Below, one piece after another: positions 27,133 to 40,610 of a DNA stretch of 64,000 nt (position 1 is its first letter; the number at the start of each line of letters is the position of its first letter). The stretch is from Marinobacter excellens HL-55. Lineage in GTDB: Bacteria; Pseudomonadota; Gammaproteobacteria; Pseudomonadales; Oleiphilaceae. Under the pieces are notes generated by a model, which was not told the DNA's origin, did not search any database, and saw nothing but the letters and a program-made list of their open reading frames with translations. The DNA lies in NCBI GenBank assembly GCA_001314845.1, contig LJZQ01000010.1, forward strand, positions 1 to 64,000, given 5' to 3'. The position numbers and the translations under genes were made by a program.

Positions 27133-28497
27133 TTACGCTTTTTTCGGTCGTTCCCAACCGGCGATGTTCCGTTGCTTGCCCCGAGCGACGGCCAGCTCAT
27201 TTTTCGCGACATCGCGGGTAATTGTAGAGCCCGCGCCAATGGTCACTTCGGTGGCGAGTGTCACCGGCGCCACCAGCGATGTATTTGAGCCCACAAAGAC
27301 CCCATCACCAATGGTGGTGGTGTACTTGTTAACGCCATCATAGTTGCAGGTGATGGTGCCTGCACCCACATTCACATTACGGCCCAGTGAGGCGTCGCCC
27401 ACATAGCTCAGGTGGTTGATCTTGCTGCCCTCGCCCACGATGGCCTTTTTGGTCTCAACAAAATTACCGACCTTGGTGTTGGCGGCCAACTCGGTACCCG
27501 GGCGCAAACGCGCAAACGGCCCGATCTGGGCATTGGCACCCACCACGGCGCCTTCGATCACGCTGTGGGCCTTGATGTCCGCGCCGTCGGCGATGGTCGC
27601 ATCCTTGATCACGCAGCCAGGACCGATGCTGACGTTGCTACCCAAGGTGACCTTGCCTTCAAACACCACGTTGACGTCGATCCACAGGTCGTTACCAATG
27701 CTGAGCTCGCCGCGAACGTCAATGCGGGCAGGGTCTGCTAGCGTAGCACCTTCGGTCATCAGCCGTTCTGCCTGCTGGCGCTGATACCAGCGCTCGAGCT
27801 CAGCCAGTTGCAGTCGGTTGTTAACGCCCTGCACTTCAAACGGATTCAGCGGCTGCGAGACCGTCACTGCCAAACCGTGGCCCACGGCCATGGCGATGAT
27901 GTCGGTCAGGTAGTATTCACCCTGGGCGTTGCTGTTGGACAAGGTTGGCAACCAGCTCTTCAGGTGACTGGCCGAAACCGCCAGAATACCGGTGTTCACT
28001 TCGTTGATGGTCTGTTGCTCTGCGCTGGCGTCTTTCTGTTCCACGATGGCCTGCACCTGGCCCTGGGCATCCCGCACAATGCGACCGTAACCGTGGGGGT
28101 TGTCCATGTTCACCGTCAGCAACGCCAGATTGCCGTCATCCAGATCGCTGACCATAGCCTCCAGCGTGTCTTTACGGGTCAGCGGCACATCACCATAGAG
28201 CACCAATACACGTGCGTTGTCCGGCAAATCCGGTAACGCCTGGGCAACGGCATGACCCGTCCCCAGCTGTTCCGTTTGCATCACCCAGTTGACAGACGGC
28301 TCGTCCAGCGAAGCACGGACCTGTTCGGCACCATGCCCGATCACCGTGTGAATGGTCTCGGCCCCCAGCTGCTTTGCTGTCTCAATCACATGGTGCAGCA
28401 TGGCTCTACCAGCCACCGGGTGCAGGACCTTGGGCAGCGCAGATTTCATCCGGGAGCCCTGGCCAGCCGCCAGGATCACAACGTGTAACGGGTTCAT
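27133..28497 (-). CDS. glmU: bifunctional GlcNAc-1-P uridyltransferase / GlcN-1-P acetyltransferase
   Basis: Encodes 454 residues. The N-terminal pyrophosphorylase starts with [20 protein letters not shown] (nucleotide loop) and has [11 protein letters not shown]. The C-terminal half is a left-handed beta-helix of hexapeptide repeats ending in the acetyltransferase motif [20 protein letters not shown]. The start MNPLHVVIL at 28497 is chosen; the longer frame runs into the atp terminator. Supplies UDP-GlcNAc for wall and LPS synthesis. Confidence 0.96.
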   Translation of the reverse strand: MNPLHVVILAAGQGSRMKSALPKVLHPVAGRAMLHHVIETAKQLGAETIHTVIGHGAEQVRASLDEPSVNWVMQTEQLGTGHAVAQALPDLPDNARVLVLYGDVPLTRKDTLEAMVSDLDDGNLALLTVNMDNPHGYGRIVRDAQGQVQAIVEQKDASAEQQTINEVNTGILAVSASHLKSWLPTLSNSNAQGEYYLTDIIAMAVGHGLAVTVSQPLNPFEVQGVNNRLQLAELERWYQRQQAERLMTEGATLADPARIDVRGELSIGNDLWIDVNVVFEGKVTLGSNVSIGPGCVIKDATIADGADIKAHSVIEGAVVGANAQIGPFARLRPGTELAANTKVGNFVETKKAIVGEGSKINHLSYVGDASLGRNVNVGAGTITCNYDGVNKYTTTIGDGVFVGSNTSLVAPVTLATEVTIGAGSTITRDVAKNELAVARGKQRNIAGWERPKKA

Positions 28498-28542
28498 GGG
28501 GCAGTCAGCTCCAATCCGGTGTATGTTCAGTTCAAAATAAAA

Positions 28543-28614
28543 AAACCGCGTCCCGGTGAATAGGCAGCTGTCCCAATAAAGGAACAGTTGATTATCCACC
28601 TGCGGATGCGGTTT
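28543..28614 (-). terminator. probable terminator of the atp operon
   Basis: On the minus strand AAACCGC...GCGGTTTTTTT brackets about 58 bases that can fold further. The T run follows the 3' arm. It lies between atpC and glmU. Confidence 0.55.
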
Positions 28615-28650
28615 ACGGTCAGGCCAATCCGGGCCCTGAACAAACCCTGC

Positions 28651-29073
28651 TTAACGCAGGTGCTTGCGCAGTTTCTGGATGGTGCGCAGCTGAGCGGCGG
28701 CTTCTGCCAGCTCGGCGGCGGCACGTGAGTACTCGAACTCGCCTGTCTTGTTTGCCAGTGCCTTTTCAGCTTGCTTCTGGGCTTCCAGCGCTGCTGCTTC
28801 GTCCACATCCTTGGCACGAGTTGCAGTGTCAGCCATCAGGGTAATGAGGTTGGGCTGCACTTCCAGGTAGCCACCTGAAACGTACAGGATCTCCTCGGTG
28901 CCACCCTGCTTGATGATCCGAACTGAACCGGGCTTGAGCTCGGTCAGAAGCGGAGCATGGCCAAGCTGGATGCCAAGCTCACCCTCGGTGCCGGTGGCGA
29001 TTAACATCTCCACCAGACCCGAGTAGATCTTTTCTTCGGCACTTACGACGTCACAATGTACGGTCATAGCCAT
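28651..29073 (-). CDS. atpC: F1Fo ATP synthase subunit epsilon
   Basis: Encodes 140 residues. The N-terminal beta-sandwich begins [17 protein letters not shown] and includes [19 protein letters not shown]; the C-terminal two-helix domain ([14 protein letters not shown]...) regulates ATPase activity. Part of the central stalk. It is the last gene of the operon, 38 bases after atpD. Confidence 0.95.
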   Translation of the reverse strand: MAMTVHCDVVSAEEKIYSGLVEMLIATGTEGELGIQLGHAPLLTELKPGSVRIIKQGGTEEILYVSGGYLEVQPNLITLMADTATRAKDVDEAAALEAQKQAEKALANKTGEFEYSRAAAELAEAAAQLRTIQKLRKHLR

Positions 29074-29111
29074 TTCTTACGCCTCTTGGGTCAGAAAGGA
29101 AAGAAGCAGGT

Positions 29112-30530
<1,419 letters not shown>

Positions 30531-30560
30531 TCAATAAAACCAGTAGGTTTGTAAGCGTAA

Positions 30561-31421
30561 TCACACGGATGACGCGCCGCTCACAATCTCTGAAATCTCT
30601 TGGGTGATGGCTGCCTGACGGGCCTTGTTATAGGCCAGCTGAAGCTCGTCAATGATGCCACCTGCGTTGTCTGTCGCGCTCTTCATGGCAATCATCCGGG
30701 CAGCCTGCTCACAGGCCAGATTCTCTACCACACCCTGATACACCTGGGATTCGATATAACGTGGCAATAGCCCGTCAAGAATCGGACGTGAATCCGGCTC
30801 ATAGAGATAATCCCACTGGTGACCAACATCTTCGTCATCACCTTCCGGCAGTGGCAGCAGCTGGAGCGAAGTCGGGCTCTGAGTCATGGTGTTCACAAAC
30901 TCATTGCTGACCAGGTAAAGGCGGTCGATCTTGCCCTGCTCAAAACTGTCGAGCATCACCTTAACGCTGCCAATCAGCTCACTTGCAGACGGGTTATCAC
31001 CCATATGGGTAACGGCCGCTACAACGTTGCCACCGTAGCTACGGAAGAAAGACGCTCCTTTTTGTCCCAGGGCGCAGATGTCGGTCTCAACACCTTTTTC
31101 TTTCCAGCCACGCATTTCACGCACGAGCAGTTTGAACACGTTAGTGTTCAAACCACCACACAGGCCACGGTCGGAGGAGACTACTATGTAGCCCACCCGC
31201 TTGACCGCACGCTCCTGCATGAACGGATGACGGTAATCTTTGTTCGACTTGGCAATGTGTCCGATTGCCTGCAGCATCTTCTCGGCGTAGGGACGGGTTG
31301 CCCGCATACGCTCCTGAGCTTTACGCATTTTACTCGCCGCCACCATTTCCATGGCGGAAGTGATCTTCTGCGTGCTCTTGATGCTTCCGATCTGGTTACG
31401 TATTTCTTTTCCGACGGCCAT
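30561..31421 (-). CDS. atpG: F1Fo ATP synthase subunit gamma
   Basis: Encodes 286 residues, the rotating shaft of F1. Both terminal helices are recognisable: [20 protein letters not shown] at the N-terminus and [20 protein letters not shown] at the C-terminus, with [16 protein letters not shown] between. It lies between atpA and atpD as usual. Confidence 0.96.
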   Translation of the reverse strand: MAVGKEIRNQIGSIKSTQKITSAMEMVAASKMRKAQERMRATRPYAEKMLQAIGHIAKSNKDYRHPFMQERAVKRVGYIVVSSDRGLCGGLNTNVFKLLVREMRGWKEKGVETDICALGQKGASFFRSYGGNVVAAVTHMGDNPSASELIGSVKVMLDSFEQGKIDRLYLVSNEFVNTMTQSPTSLQLLPLPEGDDEDVGHQWDYLYEPDSRPILDGLLPRYIESQVYQGVVENLACEQAARMIAMKSATDNAGGIIDELQLAYNKARQAAITQEISEIVSGASSV

Positions 31422-31491
31422 AATTCACTGCCTTTTCAAGTTAGACACTCAAAGGGACCAGCAGGCCCGCACGGTGGCGGGCCCAGTGGAT

Positions 31492-33036
31492 TTACCAGCT
31501 CTGAGTGGTCTTGAATTTTTCCAGAGCAGCTTTCAGGCCAGCCGTGATGTCGTCGTTGTAGTTACCTTCGGCACCGATCTTGTCGAGAAGATCTTTCTGC
31601 TCGGAACGCATCCAATCGAGCAGCTGTGCTTCAAACTTAACGACCATGTTTACATCAACATCGTCCAGGAAGCCTTCGTTTGCTGCGAACAGTACAGTGC
31701 CCATTTCCGCAACGGTCATCGGGCTGTACTGGTTCTGTTTCATCAGCTCGGTAACGCGCTGACCGTGCTCCAGCTGCTTACGGGTTGCTTCATCCAGGTC
31801 AGAAGCAAACTGGGCAAACGCCGCCAGTTCCCGGTACTGGGCCAGAGCCAGACGAATGTTACCGCCAAGCTTCTTCATGATCTTGGTCTGGGCTGCACCA
31901 CCTACCCGCGATACCGAAATACCAGCGTTCATGGCCGGACGGATACCGGAGTTGAACAGGTTGGTTTCCAGGAAGATCTGACCGTCAGTGATGGAGATCA
32001 CGTTGGTCGGTACGAAGGCAGAAACGTCACCAGCCTGGGTTTCGATGATTGGCAGGGCGGTCAATGAACCGGTCTTGCCTTTCACTTCACCCTTGGTGAA
32101 CTCTTCTACGTACTCGGCGTTAACGCGGGATGCGCGCTCCAGCAGACGGGAGTGCAGATAGAATACGTCACCCGGAAATGCTTCACGGCCTGGCGGACGA
32201 CGCAACAGCAGAGAGATCTGACGGTAAGCAACAGCCTGCTTGGAGAGGTCATCGTATACGATCAGAGCGTCTTCGCCGCGATCACGGAAGAACTCGCCCA
32301 TGGAGGTGCCGGAGTAAGGCGCCAGGAACTGCATGGATGCGGGGTCAGCAGCACCAGCGGCCACAACGATGGTGTGGGCCATGGCATCGTGCTCTTCCAG
32401 CTTACGCACGACGGCGGCAATGGAAGACTGCTTCTGACCAACAGCAACATAGATACACTTGATGCCGGTGTTCTTCTGGTTGATGATCGCATCGATCGCC
32501 ACAGCAGTCTTACCAATCTGGCGGTCACCGATGATCAGCTCACGCTGGCCACGACCGATTGGCACCATGGTATCGATGGCTTTCAGACCGGTCTGAACCG
32601 GCTCATCAACCGACTTACGAGCGATTACACCCGGTGCAACCTTTTCGACTGGCGCGGTCAGGTTGTTGCCCAACTCGCCTTTGCCATCGATCGGGTTACC
32701 CAGACCGTCAACAACCCGGCCCAGCAGTTCCCGGCCTACCGGTACTTCCAGGATACGTCCGGTACAACGAACTTTCTGGCCTTCAGCCAGACCTTCGAAG
32801 TCGCCCAGTACCACGGCGCCCACAGAGTCCCGCTCCAGGTTCAGGGCCATACCGAAAGTGCCGTTGGCAAATTCGATCATCTCGCCGTACATAACGTCGG
32901 CCAGACCGTGGATCAGTACGATACCGTCAGAAACCGACAGGATCGTACCTTCGTTTTTTGCTTCGGAAGAGATATCGAGCTTCTCGATTCTCTTCTTGAT
33001 GATGTCACTGATCTCGGATGGATTCAGTTGCTGCAT
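31492..33036 (-). CDS. atpA: F1Fo ATP synthase subunit alpha
   Basis: Encodes 514 residues. Walker [10 protein letters not shown], the family signature and the C-terminal helical domain are present. The start [18 protein letters not shown] at 33036 is the usual alpha N-terminus; an upstream in-frame ATG would overlap atpH. Non-catalytic nucleotide-binding subunit of F1. Confidence 0.97.
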   Translation of the reverse strand: MQQLNPSEISDIIKKRIEKLDISSEAKNEGTILSVSDGIVLIHGLADVMYGEMIEFANGTFGMALNLERDSVGAVVLGDFEGLAEGQKVRCTGRILEVPVGRELLGRVVDGLGNPIDGKGELGNNLTAPVEKVAPGVIARKSVDEPVQTGLKAIDTMVPIGRGQRELIIGDRQIGKTAVAIDAIINQKNTGIKCIYVAVGQKQSSIAAVVRKLEEHDAMAHTIVVAAGAADPASMQFLAPYSGTSMGEFFRDRGEDALIVYDDLSKQAVAYRQISLLLRRPPGREAFPGDVFYLHSRLLERASRVNAEYVEEFTKGEVKGKTGSLTALPIIETQAGDVSAFVPTNVISITDGQIFLETNLFNSGIRPAMNAGISVSRVGGAAQTKIMKKLGGNIRLALAQYRELAAFAQFASDLDEATRKQLEHGQRVTELMKQNQYSPMTVAEMGTVLFAANEGFLDDVDVNMVVKFEAQLLDWMRSEQKDLLDKIGAEGNYNDDITAGLKAALEKFKTTQSW

Positions 33037-33064
33037 GCCTTTGTCCTCAAACCTTGTGCTGAAA

Positions 33065-33601
33065 TCAGGAGTCCAGAGCCTTGGCCATTCTGGCCAGTTT
33101 GCCACGGACTGAAGCGTCGATAACCAGGTCGCCTGTGCGTACTACCACGCCGCCGATCAGGGTCTGATCAACTGCGGTTTCAAGCTCTACCTTGCGCTCC
33201 AGCTTTTCGGACAATGCCTTGATCAATTTCTGCTGTTCGTCGGCAGACAGTTCAAACGCGGTATTGACCGTCAGTTTGACGGAGCGTTCGAGATCTGCAC
33301 GATACATACTGAACAGTTTAGAAACTTCCGGCAGCAGTGCCAGGCGCTTGTTTTCAGCTAGAATCAACAGGAAATTTCTGAGCGCTTCAGGCAGGGGCTC
33401 TTCAAAACAATCGGCGAAGAGTTCTGCTTTGCGTTGCTCAGACAGGCCAGGATTGGCCAGAATGTTCGCTACCTCTTGGTCAGCCGCGACCAGACCTGCA
33501 AAAGCCAGAGCCTGATCCCACTGATCAACAGCGTTCTGGTCCTTTGCGGCATCGAATACGGCTTTCGCGTAGGGTCGGGCTAACGTAGTCAGTTGTGCCA
33601 T
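33065..33601 (-). CDS. atpH: F1Fo ATP synthase subunit delta
   Basis: Encodes 178 residues and links F1 to the peripheral stalk. It opens with [18 protein letters not shown] and has the C-terminal signature [20 protein letters not shown]. It lies 12 bases after atpF. Confidence 0.96.
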   Translation of the reverse strand: MAQLTTLARPYAKAVFDAAKDQNAVDQWDQALAFAGLVAADQEVANILANPGLSEQRKAELFADCFEEPLPEALRNFLLILAENKRLALLPEVSKLFSMYRADLERSVKLTVNTAFELSADEQQKLIKALSEKLERKVELETAVDQTLIGGVVVRTGDLVIDASVRGKLARMAKALDS

Positions 33602-33613
33602 GATGACCCTCGT

Positions 33614-34084
33614 TTAGAGTTCTGCGGCCAGCTTGTCCAGCATCTCGCTGTGAGCTTTGGCATCTACAGAGGTTTCCAGAATCTTCTCAGCACCGGCGAT
33701 GGCAAGAACTGCCACTTCTTTACGCAGTGCGTCGCGAGCCTGAACACGCTCCTGTTGAATTTCGGCCCTGGCCTGCTCAATCAGCTTGTCACCCTCTTTG
33801 CGAGCATCGTCTTTTGATGCTTCAACGATCTGGGCGGCACGCTTATTGGCCTGGTCAATCAGGACTGCAGCTTCCTGTTTTGCTTTTTGCAATTCTTTGG
33901 AGGCTTTTTCCTGCGCAAGTTCCAGATCGAGTGAAGCCCGATCTGCGGCAGAAAGGCCGTCCGCAATTTTCTTCTGGCGCGCTTCCATGGCTGCCGTAAT
34001 CGGCGGCCACACAAATTTGACGCAGAACCAGACGAAAATAGCGAAGGCAATCGCTTGCCCTATCAACGTAAGGTTTATATTCAC
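33614..34084 (-). CDS. atpF: F1Fo ATP synthase subunit b
   Basis: Encodes 156 residues. One N-terminal membrane helix ([21 protein letters not shown]) is followed by a long charged coiled coil, the peripheral stalk. The length matches the proteobacterial b subunit. Confidence 0.96.
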   Translation of the reverse strand: MNINLTLIGQAIAFAIFVWFCVKFVWPPITAAMEARQKKIADGLSAADRASLDLELAQEKASKELQKAKQEAAVLIDQANKRAAQIVEASKDDARKEGDKLIEQARAEIQQERVQARDALRKEVAVLAIAGAEKILETSVDAKAHSEMLDKLAAEL

Positions 34085-34180
34085 GGCAATATACCTCTTG
34101 CTATTCGTTGCGTCCTGGTTTCCGGAAAACCGGGCGCGGCTTCAACTCAAGTGAGCAGCGCCCAGGTTTTTCGGGATTAA

Positions 34181-34408
34181 TTAACCAGCTACAACGAAGA
34201 TCAGGTACATCGCGATACCAACACCGATCATTGGAACAGCGTCAAGCAGACCAGCCATGATGAAGGTTTTGGTTTGCAGCTGCGGAGCCATTTCTGGCTG
34301 ACGCGCAGAGGATTCGAGCAGCTTGCCGCCCAGCAGAGCAAAGCCAATGCCGGTGGCCAGAGCGCCAGAACCCAGGATGATAGCAGCTGCGATGTATACG
34401 ATTTCCAT
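34181..34408 (-). CDS. atpE: F1Fo ATP synthase subunit c
   Basis: Encodes 75 residues, two membrane helices joined by the polar loop ARQPE. The proton-binding acidic residue is Asp in [11 protein letters not shown]. The Gln/Glu/Ser set of sodium-binding c rings is not seen, so the enzyme should be proton-driven despite the likely marine habitat. Confidence 0.96.
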   Translation of the reverse strand: MEIVYIAAAIILGSGALATGIGFALLGGKLLESSARQPEMAPQLQTKTFIMAGLLDAVPMIGVGIAMYLIFVVAG

Positions 34409-34490
34409 TTAAAACTCCTTAGCTTTCAGTTTATTAAAGGTTGATTTTGGATTTCACAATCCAGGTTTTCTGAAACTTCTATTGTGTTCG

Positions 34491-35378
<888 letters not shown>

Positions 35379-35771
35379 CTATAGCTGTCTTTGAGGCTGA
35401 ATCAGGAAGCGCAAAGCACCGCCCAAAACAACCATTACAGCAAAAGTGAATAACAGAGCCGGTACGTGTACTGGCTCCATCAAGATGAAAACTGCCGCAA
35501 AACCGACTGCGGTAAGGGCTAACTTTATGCCTTCTGCCCTGAACATGTTGCCCACCATGACAGGCGCCTGCCGGGCGCCCTGGTACCGGTACATCCGGTG
35601 AGCAAAATACGCGTTTGGTATGACAAAAATAAGACCGCCGATGAACGCGGAATACCCTGCCAAACGACTTTCAAACATCCACAACAGACTGAGGGTGATC
35701 ACTACCGCCATCTCGATAACCAGCCACTTCAAGAGTGGTAAACGCATGATGGCTTTTGTTGAACGAGTCAT
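35379..35771 (-). CDS. atpI: ATP synthase accessory protein AtpI
   Basis: Encodes 130 residues with four membrane helices (WLVIEMAVVITLSLLWMF, YSAFIGGLIFVIPNAYFAHRMY, and two C-terminal ones). Assists c-ring assembly and heads the operon. The ATG at 35771 is preferred to one at 35786 because the predicted promoter would leave only about 8 leader bases for the longer form and AGGTG precedes the shorter one. Confidence 0.85.
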   Translation of the reverse strand: MTRSTKAIMRLPLLKWLVIEMAVVITLSLLWMFESRLAGYSAFIGGLIFVIPNAYFAHRMYRYQGARQAPVMVGNMFRAEGIKLALTAVGFAAVFILMEPVHVPALLFTFAVMVVLGGALRFLIQPQRQL

Positions 35772-35800
35772 GTCACCTGCTGTCATTCCAAGCGCGCGGA

Positions 35801-35829
35801 ATTATATGTGTTAACCGATAGCTGTTCAA
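35801..35829 (-). promoter_or_regulatory. predicted sigma-70 promoter of the atp operon
   Basis: On the minus strand TTGAAC (plus 35824-35829), a 17-base spacer and a perfect TATAAT (plus 35801-35806), about 20-30 bases before atpI. The region upstream is AT-rich. Confidence 0.8.
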
Positions 35830-35988
35830 CACAACTCGCTCGAAAAATTGTTGATTTTTTAAACAGTTCAAGCAGTTCATTCGTCGCATTTCACACAAGT
35901 TGTGTTTTGCAACCTGTTTAGCAACCACATGTGGTGTTTGGTGCAAAATGCGCGACTTTTGGATGAATTTTCCGGAAACACTCAAGAT

Positions 35989-36876
35989 CTAGCGGATATG
36001 GCCCAGAATACCATCCAGCTCATCCAGCGAGCTGTACTCGATAACCACTTTGCCCTTGCCGCGTTTGCCGTGATTGATCGCGACCCTGGCACCCAGGCGC
36101 TCCGAAAGGTCGTCCTGAAGGCTTCGAATATTCGGGTCCAGGGCCTTGTTGCCAGAGTCTTCATCGGCGGGCTTTTCCTGCTGGATTTTGCGCACCAGCG
36201 CTTCGGTCTGGCGAACAGAGAGTGATTTAGCCACCACCTGACGGGCCACCTGCATCTGTTGTTCCGGCGGCAGGGTGAGCATGGCGCGGCCATGGCCCAT
36301 TTCCAGGTCACCGTGTTCGAGCATGGTACGCACGTCTTCGCTCAAGCCAATCAGACGCAGCAGATTGGTGATAGTGGTGCGTGATTTGCCGACCGCTTCC
36401 GCCACCTGGGCCTGGGTGAGGCCAAATTCTTCCTGCAAGCGCTGCAGGGCGAAGGCTTCTTCAATGGGATTGAGGTTTTCGCGCTGAATGTTCTCAATCA
36501 ACGCCATGGCGATGGCCGCTTCGTCCGGAACGTTCCGGATAATGGCCGGAATACTGTCGAGCTCGGCCAGTTGGGTGGCGCGCCAGCGGCGTTCGCCAGC
36601 GATCAACTCGTAACGACCCTCGGCTATCGGTCTGACCACAACGGGTTGCATCACGCCTTGCTGACGAATGGAATCGGCCAGTTCCTGCAGGGCCGTTGGA
36701 TCCATGTCCCGGCGCGGCTGATAACGGCCACGCTGGATCAGATCAACGGGAATGTCTCGCATTTCACGATCGTGATCGGTGGCTTCCTGATTCAGGTTCA
36801 CCTTGGAACCCTGTAGCAGAGCCCCCAGACCGCGTTCGCCCAAGCCTCGTTTCTTCGCCGCCATGGTGTTTGTCAT
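35989..36876 (-). CDS. parB: chromosome partitioning protein ParB
   Basis: Encodes 295 residues. The N-terminal RGLGERGLGALL, the CTPase/arginine patch motif GERRWRA, the helix-turn-helix region (TQAQVAEAVGKSRTTITNLLRL) and a C-terminal dimerisation domain are present. Binds parS and spreads to organise the origin region. Two parS matches lie in recF, 25 kb away. The ATG at 36876 follows GGGA closely; one at 36864 is possible. Confidence 0.95.
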   Translation of the reverse strand: MTNTMAAKKRGLGERGLGALLQGSKVNLNQEATDHDREMRDIPVDLIQRGRYQPRRDMDPTALQELADSIRQQGVMQPVVVRPIAEGRYELIAGERRWRATQLAELDSIPAIIRNVPDEAAIAMALIENIQRENLNPIEEAFALQRLQEEFGLTQAQVAEAVGKSRTTITNLLRLIGLSEDVRTMLEHGDLEMGHGRAMLTLPPEQQMQVARQVVAKSLSVRQTEALVRKIQQEKPADEDSGNKALDPNIRSLQDDLSERLGARVAINHGKRGKGKVVIEYSSLDELDGILGHIR

Positions 36877-36924
36877 TTTTCCCGTTGAATTGGTTGCTGC
36901 ATGGTTGCCTGAGAGCGGGTCATG

Positions 36925-37719
36925 TTACACCGCCAGTGCGGCGGATGTCTTTTTTGATCCGTGCCGGCGGACCATTTCCCCGGCCAGCGCCAGGTATGCC
37001 ACCGCGCCTTTGGAGGCACGATCATAAGCCAGCGCCGGCATGCCATAACTGGGGGCTTCCGCCAGACGCACATTGCGGGGAATCACAGCACGATAGACCT
37101 TGTCGCCAAAAAACTCGCTGAGCTGACTGGACACATCGAGAGTCAGACTGTTGCGCGGGTCGTACATGGTGCGCAGGATGCCCTCGACTTCCAGGTTCGG
37201 GTTCACCGTCTCCTGAATCTGCTCAACCGTGTTCATCAATGCCGCCAGACCTTCCAGAGCGTAATACTCACACTGCATCGGAATCAGCACGGAATCCGCC
37301 GCAGAAAGGGCATTGACGGTCAGCAGGTTCAGTGACGGCGGGCAATCGATCAGGATGTAGTCGTAGTTCTCGCGAACCCCATTCAGGGTCAGCCGCAGCC
37401 GGTGTTCGCGACCAATCTCGTTCATCAGCTCGACTTCGGCCGCGGTCAGGTCGCCGTTGGCGGGCAGGATATCAAACCCGGACGCCTCCGCACGGACGAT
37501 TACCTCAGCCGGCGTGGCCCGTTTTGTCAGCACATCGTAGCCCGACAACTGCAGGGAGTTTTTATCAACACCGCTGCCCATGGTGGCGTTGCCCTGGGGA
37601 TCCATGTCGACCAACAGCACCCGGCGCTTGGTCGCCGCCAGAGACGCCGCAAGATTGACGCAGGTGGTGGTTTTGCCTACACCGCCTTTCTGATTGGTCA
37701 CTGCAATCACGCGCGCCAT
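36925..37719 (-). CDS. parA: chromosome partitioning ATPase ParA/Soj
   Basis: Encodes 264 residues, a deviant-Walker ATPase: KGGVGKTT near the N-terminus, DMDPQGNATMGSG and DCPPSLNLLTVNAL. Works with ParB to move the duplicated origins apart. It lies directly before parB and after rsmG, the typical parAB locus. Confidence 0.96.
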   Translation of the reverse strand: MARVIAVTNQKGGVGKTTTCVNLAASLAATKRRVLLVDMDPQGNATMGSGVDKNSLQLSGYDVLTKRATPAEVIVRAEASGFDILPANGDLTAAEVELMNEIGREHRLRLTLNGVRENYDYILIDCPPSLNLLTVNALSAADSVLIPMQCEYYALEGLAALMNTVEQIQETVNPNLEVEGILRTMYDPRNSLTLDVSSQLSEFFGDKVYRAVIPRNVRLAEAPSYGMPALAYDRASKGAVAYLALAGEMVRRHGSKKTSAALAV

Positions 37720-37742
37720 GCTTTGACTCCTGCTGTTGCGGG

Positions 37743-38387
37743 TTACCGGGATTGTTCGCCCCGGGTGACGATCAGCAAGTGCCGTTCGCCGTCAGCACCG
37801 GGTACCTTCAGGGCATGACTGGATTCTACCTGCCATCCAGCCGGAAGGGCAGCTGCTTCATCATCCGGATACTGACCTTTCATGGCAAGGAACTGGCCAT
37901 CAGTTGCCAGCAGCTGGTCACACCAGGTCACCAGGTTAGCCAGTGCGGTAAAGGCCCGACTGCTGATCTGGGTAAAGGGCTGGTCTGGCTGGCAGTCTTC
38001 GGCCCGGCCATGAATCACCTCGACATTACTCAAACCAAGCTCCAGCACACACTGGTTCAGGAACCGGGTTTTCTTGCCGTTGCTGTCGAGCAGAGTGAAA
38101 CGTTTGTCAGGACAGACAATGGCCAGTGGGATGCCTGGCAGACCGCCTCCGGCCCCGACATCCAACAAGTGCCCGGTGGTAACCCACGGCAGGATGCTCA
38201 AGCTGTCCAGTAATTGTCGCGATACCATCACCTGCTCGTCGCGCACGGCCGTCAGGTTGTAGGCCTTGTTCCATTTATTGAGCAATGCCAGAAAAGCCAG
38301 CAACTGTTGCTGCTGACTTTCGCTCAGAGAGAGATTCATCCCGGCCAGTCCGTCACGGAGCTGACTCGGCCACTGTGGATAAGTCAT
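37743..38387 (-). CDS. rsmG: 16S rRNA m7G527 methyltransferase
   Basis: Encodes 214 residues. The SAM-binding motif LLDVGAGGGLPGIPLAI, then LLDSNGKKTRFL, are typical of RsmG (GidB). Modifies G527 in 16S rRNA. The start codon is one base after the mnmG stop (TGATATG), indicating coupling. A perfect DnaA-box match (38374-38382) lies in its first codons. Confidence 0.95.
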   Translation of the reverse strand: MTYPQWPSQLRDGLAGMNLSLSESQQQQLLAFLALLNKWNKAYNLTAVRDEQVMVSRQLLDSLSILPWVTTGHLLDVGAGGGLPGIPLAIVCPDKRFTLLDSNGKKTRFLNQCVLELGLSNVEVIHGRAEDCQPDQPFTQISSRAFTALANLVTWCDQLLATDGQFLAMKGQYPDDEAAALPAGWQVESSHALKVPGADGERHLLIVTRGEQSR

Positions 38388-38388
38388 A

Positions 38389-40275
38389 TCAGGCGCTTTG
38401 TTTACGGATCAGATCCCGTTTTTTCAGGTGGACCAGAATCTGACTGACTGCGGCCGGAGTGACACCCTGAATGCGGGAGGCCTGGGCCACGGTTTCCGGG
38501 CGCACCGCCTGCAATTTCTGCTTGATTTCATTGGACAGACCGCCGATCACTTCGTAATCGAGATCGACCGGCAGGCGGGTATTCTCATTCCTGCGCAAGC
38601 GCTCAATCTCGTCGGACTGGCGGGAAATGTAGCCTTCGTATTTGATCTCGATTTCTACCTGCTCGGCGACGTTGGGATCGTCCGCGTGCTGGGCACTGAT
38701 CTCGGCGATGTGCTGATAGGCGATCTCCGGGCGACGCAGCAGCTCGGCCAGGGACTGGTCCCGGGTCATTGGCTGCTTCAGGTGTCCGTTGGCGCGCTCA
38801 CCGGCGTCGGTGCCCGGATGAATGCGGGTGCCTTCGAGTCGGCTGCGCTCGTTGGTGATCGCTTCGCTCTTGGTACTGAACTTCTGCCAGCGCTCATCAT
38901 CCACCAGGCCCAGTTTACGGCCGGTTTCAGTCAGGCGCAGGTCGGCGTTGTCTTCGCGCAGGATCAACCGGTATTCAGCACGGCTGGTGAACATCCGGTA
39001 GGGTTCCTGAGTACCCATGGTAATCAGGTCATCCACCAACACGCCCAAATAGGCCTCGTCCCGGCGCGGGTACCATTCGTCTTTGTCCTGAGCGCGCAAG
39101 GCGGCATTGATTCCCGCCAGCAGGCCCTGGGCGCCGGCTTCTTCGTAACCGGTGGTGCCGTTGATCTGGCCGGCAAAGTAGAGGCCCTGGATAAACTTGG
39201 TTTCCAGGGTGTGGCGCAGGTCTTGTGGGTTCAGGTAATCGTATTCGATGGCGTATCCCGGGCGCAGGATGTGGGCATTCTCGAATCCAGGAATAGATTG
39301 CACAGCCTTCAACTGGATATCAAACGGCAGGCTGGTGGAAATGCCGTTGGGGTACAACTCGTTGGTGGTCAGGCCTTCTGGTTCGACAAAGATCTGGTGC
39401 GAATCCTTATCCGCAAACCGATTGACCTTGTCTTCAATGGATGGGCAATAGCGCGGGCCCACGCCTTCAATGTTACCGGCAAACATCGGCGAACGATCAA
39501 AGCCACTGCGAATAATGTCGTGGGTTTCTGCCGTGGTGCGGGTGACGTAGCAACAGATCTGCTCGGGATGCTCATCACGGCTGCCGATAAACGACATGAC
39601 CGGAGTCGGGTCATCGCCCCATTGCTGCTGCATGGCAGAAAAATCCACGGTGCGGGCATCGATGCGCGGGGGTGTGCCGGTTTTCAGGCGTCCGACATTA
39701 AACGGCAGTTCCCGCAGGCGCTGGGCCAGGGCATTGGCGGGCGCATCACCCGCACGGCCGCCGGCATGATGCTGCATACCAATGTGGATAACTCCGCCCA
39801 GAAAAGTGCCGGTGGTCAGCACGACGGTCTTGGCGTTGAAACGGATACCGGTCTGGGTAACCACCCCCACCACCTGATCGTTTTCCACAATCAGATCGTC
39901 CGCTGCCTGCTGAAACAGGGTCAGGTTGGGCTGGTTTTCCAGGGTGTGGCGAATCGCCGCCTTATACAGAATCCGGTCAGCCTGGGCGCGAGTCGCGCGC
40001 ACCGCCGGGCCCTTACGGCTGTTCAACACACGGAACTGGATGCCGGCCTTATCGGTGGCCCGGGCCATGGCGCCGCCCAACGCATCGATTTCCTTCACCA
40101 GGTGGCTCTTGCCGATCCCCCCGATAGCGGGGTTACAGGACATCTGCCCCAGAGTTTCAATGTTGTGGGTCAGCAGCAGGGTTTGCGAACCCATGCGTGC
40201 AGACGCCAGCGCGGCTTCAGTACCGGCATGACCACCACCAATAACAATGACATCGAAACGGGTCGGAAACTCCAC
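38389..40275 (-). CDS. mnmG: tRNA uridine 5-carboxymethylaminomethyl modification enzyme
   Basis: Encodes 628 residues. FAD-binding [17 protein letters not shown] near the start, then [21 protein letters not shown] and [11 protein letters not shown], are family signatures; the helical C-terminal domain that binds MnmE is present. With MnmE it modifies wobble uridines of tRNA. It lies beside an AT-rich, DnaA-box-bearing gap. Confidence 0.96.
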   Translation of the reverse strand: MEFPTRFDVIVIGGGHAGTEAALASARMGSQTLLLTHNIETLGQMSCNPAIGGIGKSHLVKEIDALGGAMARATDKAGIQFRVLNSRKGPAVRATRAQADRILYKAAIRHTLENQPNLTLFQQAADDLIVENDQVVGVVTQTGIRFNAKTVVLTTGTFLGGVIHIGMQHHAGGRAGDAPANALAQRLRELPFNVGRLKTGTPPRIDARTVDFSAMQQQWGDDPTPVMSFIGSRDEHPEQICCYVTRTTAETHDIIRSGFDRSPMFAGNIEGVGPRYCPSIEDKVNRFADKDSHQIFVEPEGLTTNELYPNGISTSLPFDIQLKAVQSIPGFENAHILRPGYAIEYDYLNPQDLRHTLETKFIQGLYFAGQINGTTGYEEAGAQGLLAGINAALRAQDKDEWYPRRDEAYLGVLVDDLITMGTQEPYRMFTSRAEYRLILREDNADLRLTETGRKLGLVDDERWQKFSTKSEAITNERSRLEGTRIHPGTDAGERANGHLKQPMTRDQSLAELLRRPEIAYQHIAEISAQHADDPNVAEQVEIEIKYEGYISRQSDEIERLRRNENTRLPVDLDYEVIGGLSNEIKQKLQAVRPETVAQASRIQGVTPAAVSQILVHLKKRDLIRKQSA

Positions 40276-40610
40276 ACTACACCTCGGAAATCGGGGATAA
40301 AAACAGGGCGGCGAGTATAACGCCTCGCCCGGGAAATTACAGTCGGAATGTGCAAATTTTAACCAGATTTAGGCGCAACGGAAAGACCGAAAGGGAACGG
40401 GCGGGCTAAAACCATGTTAAAAAACGGTTGTGACTGAGGAAAAATCGAAACTTTTTGCTTTTCAGTCGGTTGTGACACCCTGTTCAGAAAAGTTATCAAA
40501 AAAGTTATCCACACAACTGATCACTTTTTATCACCTGAAATAAACTAATAACCTATTGTTTTTATTTATATATATGAGATTAACCCACGGCTTATCCGTA
40601 GGTTTTCCCA
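40276..40610. other. AT-rich gap with DnaA boxes beside mnmG
   Basis: No gene. Perfect TTATCCACA boxes lie at 40505-40513 and 40615-40623 (the second inside the last codons of the MFS gene), with several near matches (TTATCAAAA, TTATCACCT, TTATCCGTA). An AT run with ttttatttatatatatgag lies around 40558-40577. This resembles an enterobacterial/Vibrio-type origin next to mnmG, but gene polarity favours the rpmH-dnaA gap as the true origin. Confidence 0.5.

Noticed and set aside
28560..28600. Truncated DnaA-like box TTATCCACC near 28592
   Set aside because: One mismatch, and it lies within the predicted atp terminator stem-loop region.
38398..40320. 640-codon open frame on the plus strand
   Set aside because: It lies entirely opposite mnmG, whose conserved motifs are clear; codon structure of the GC-rich gene creates the long antisense frame.
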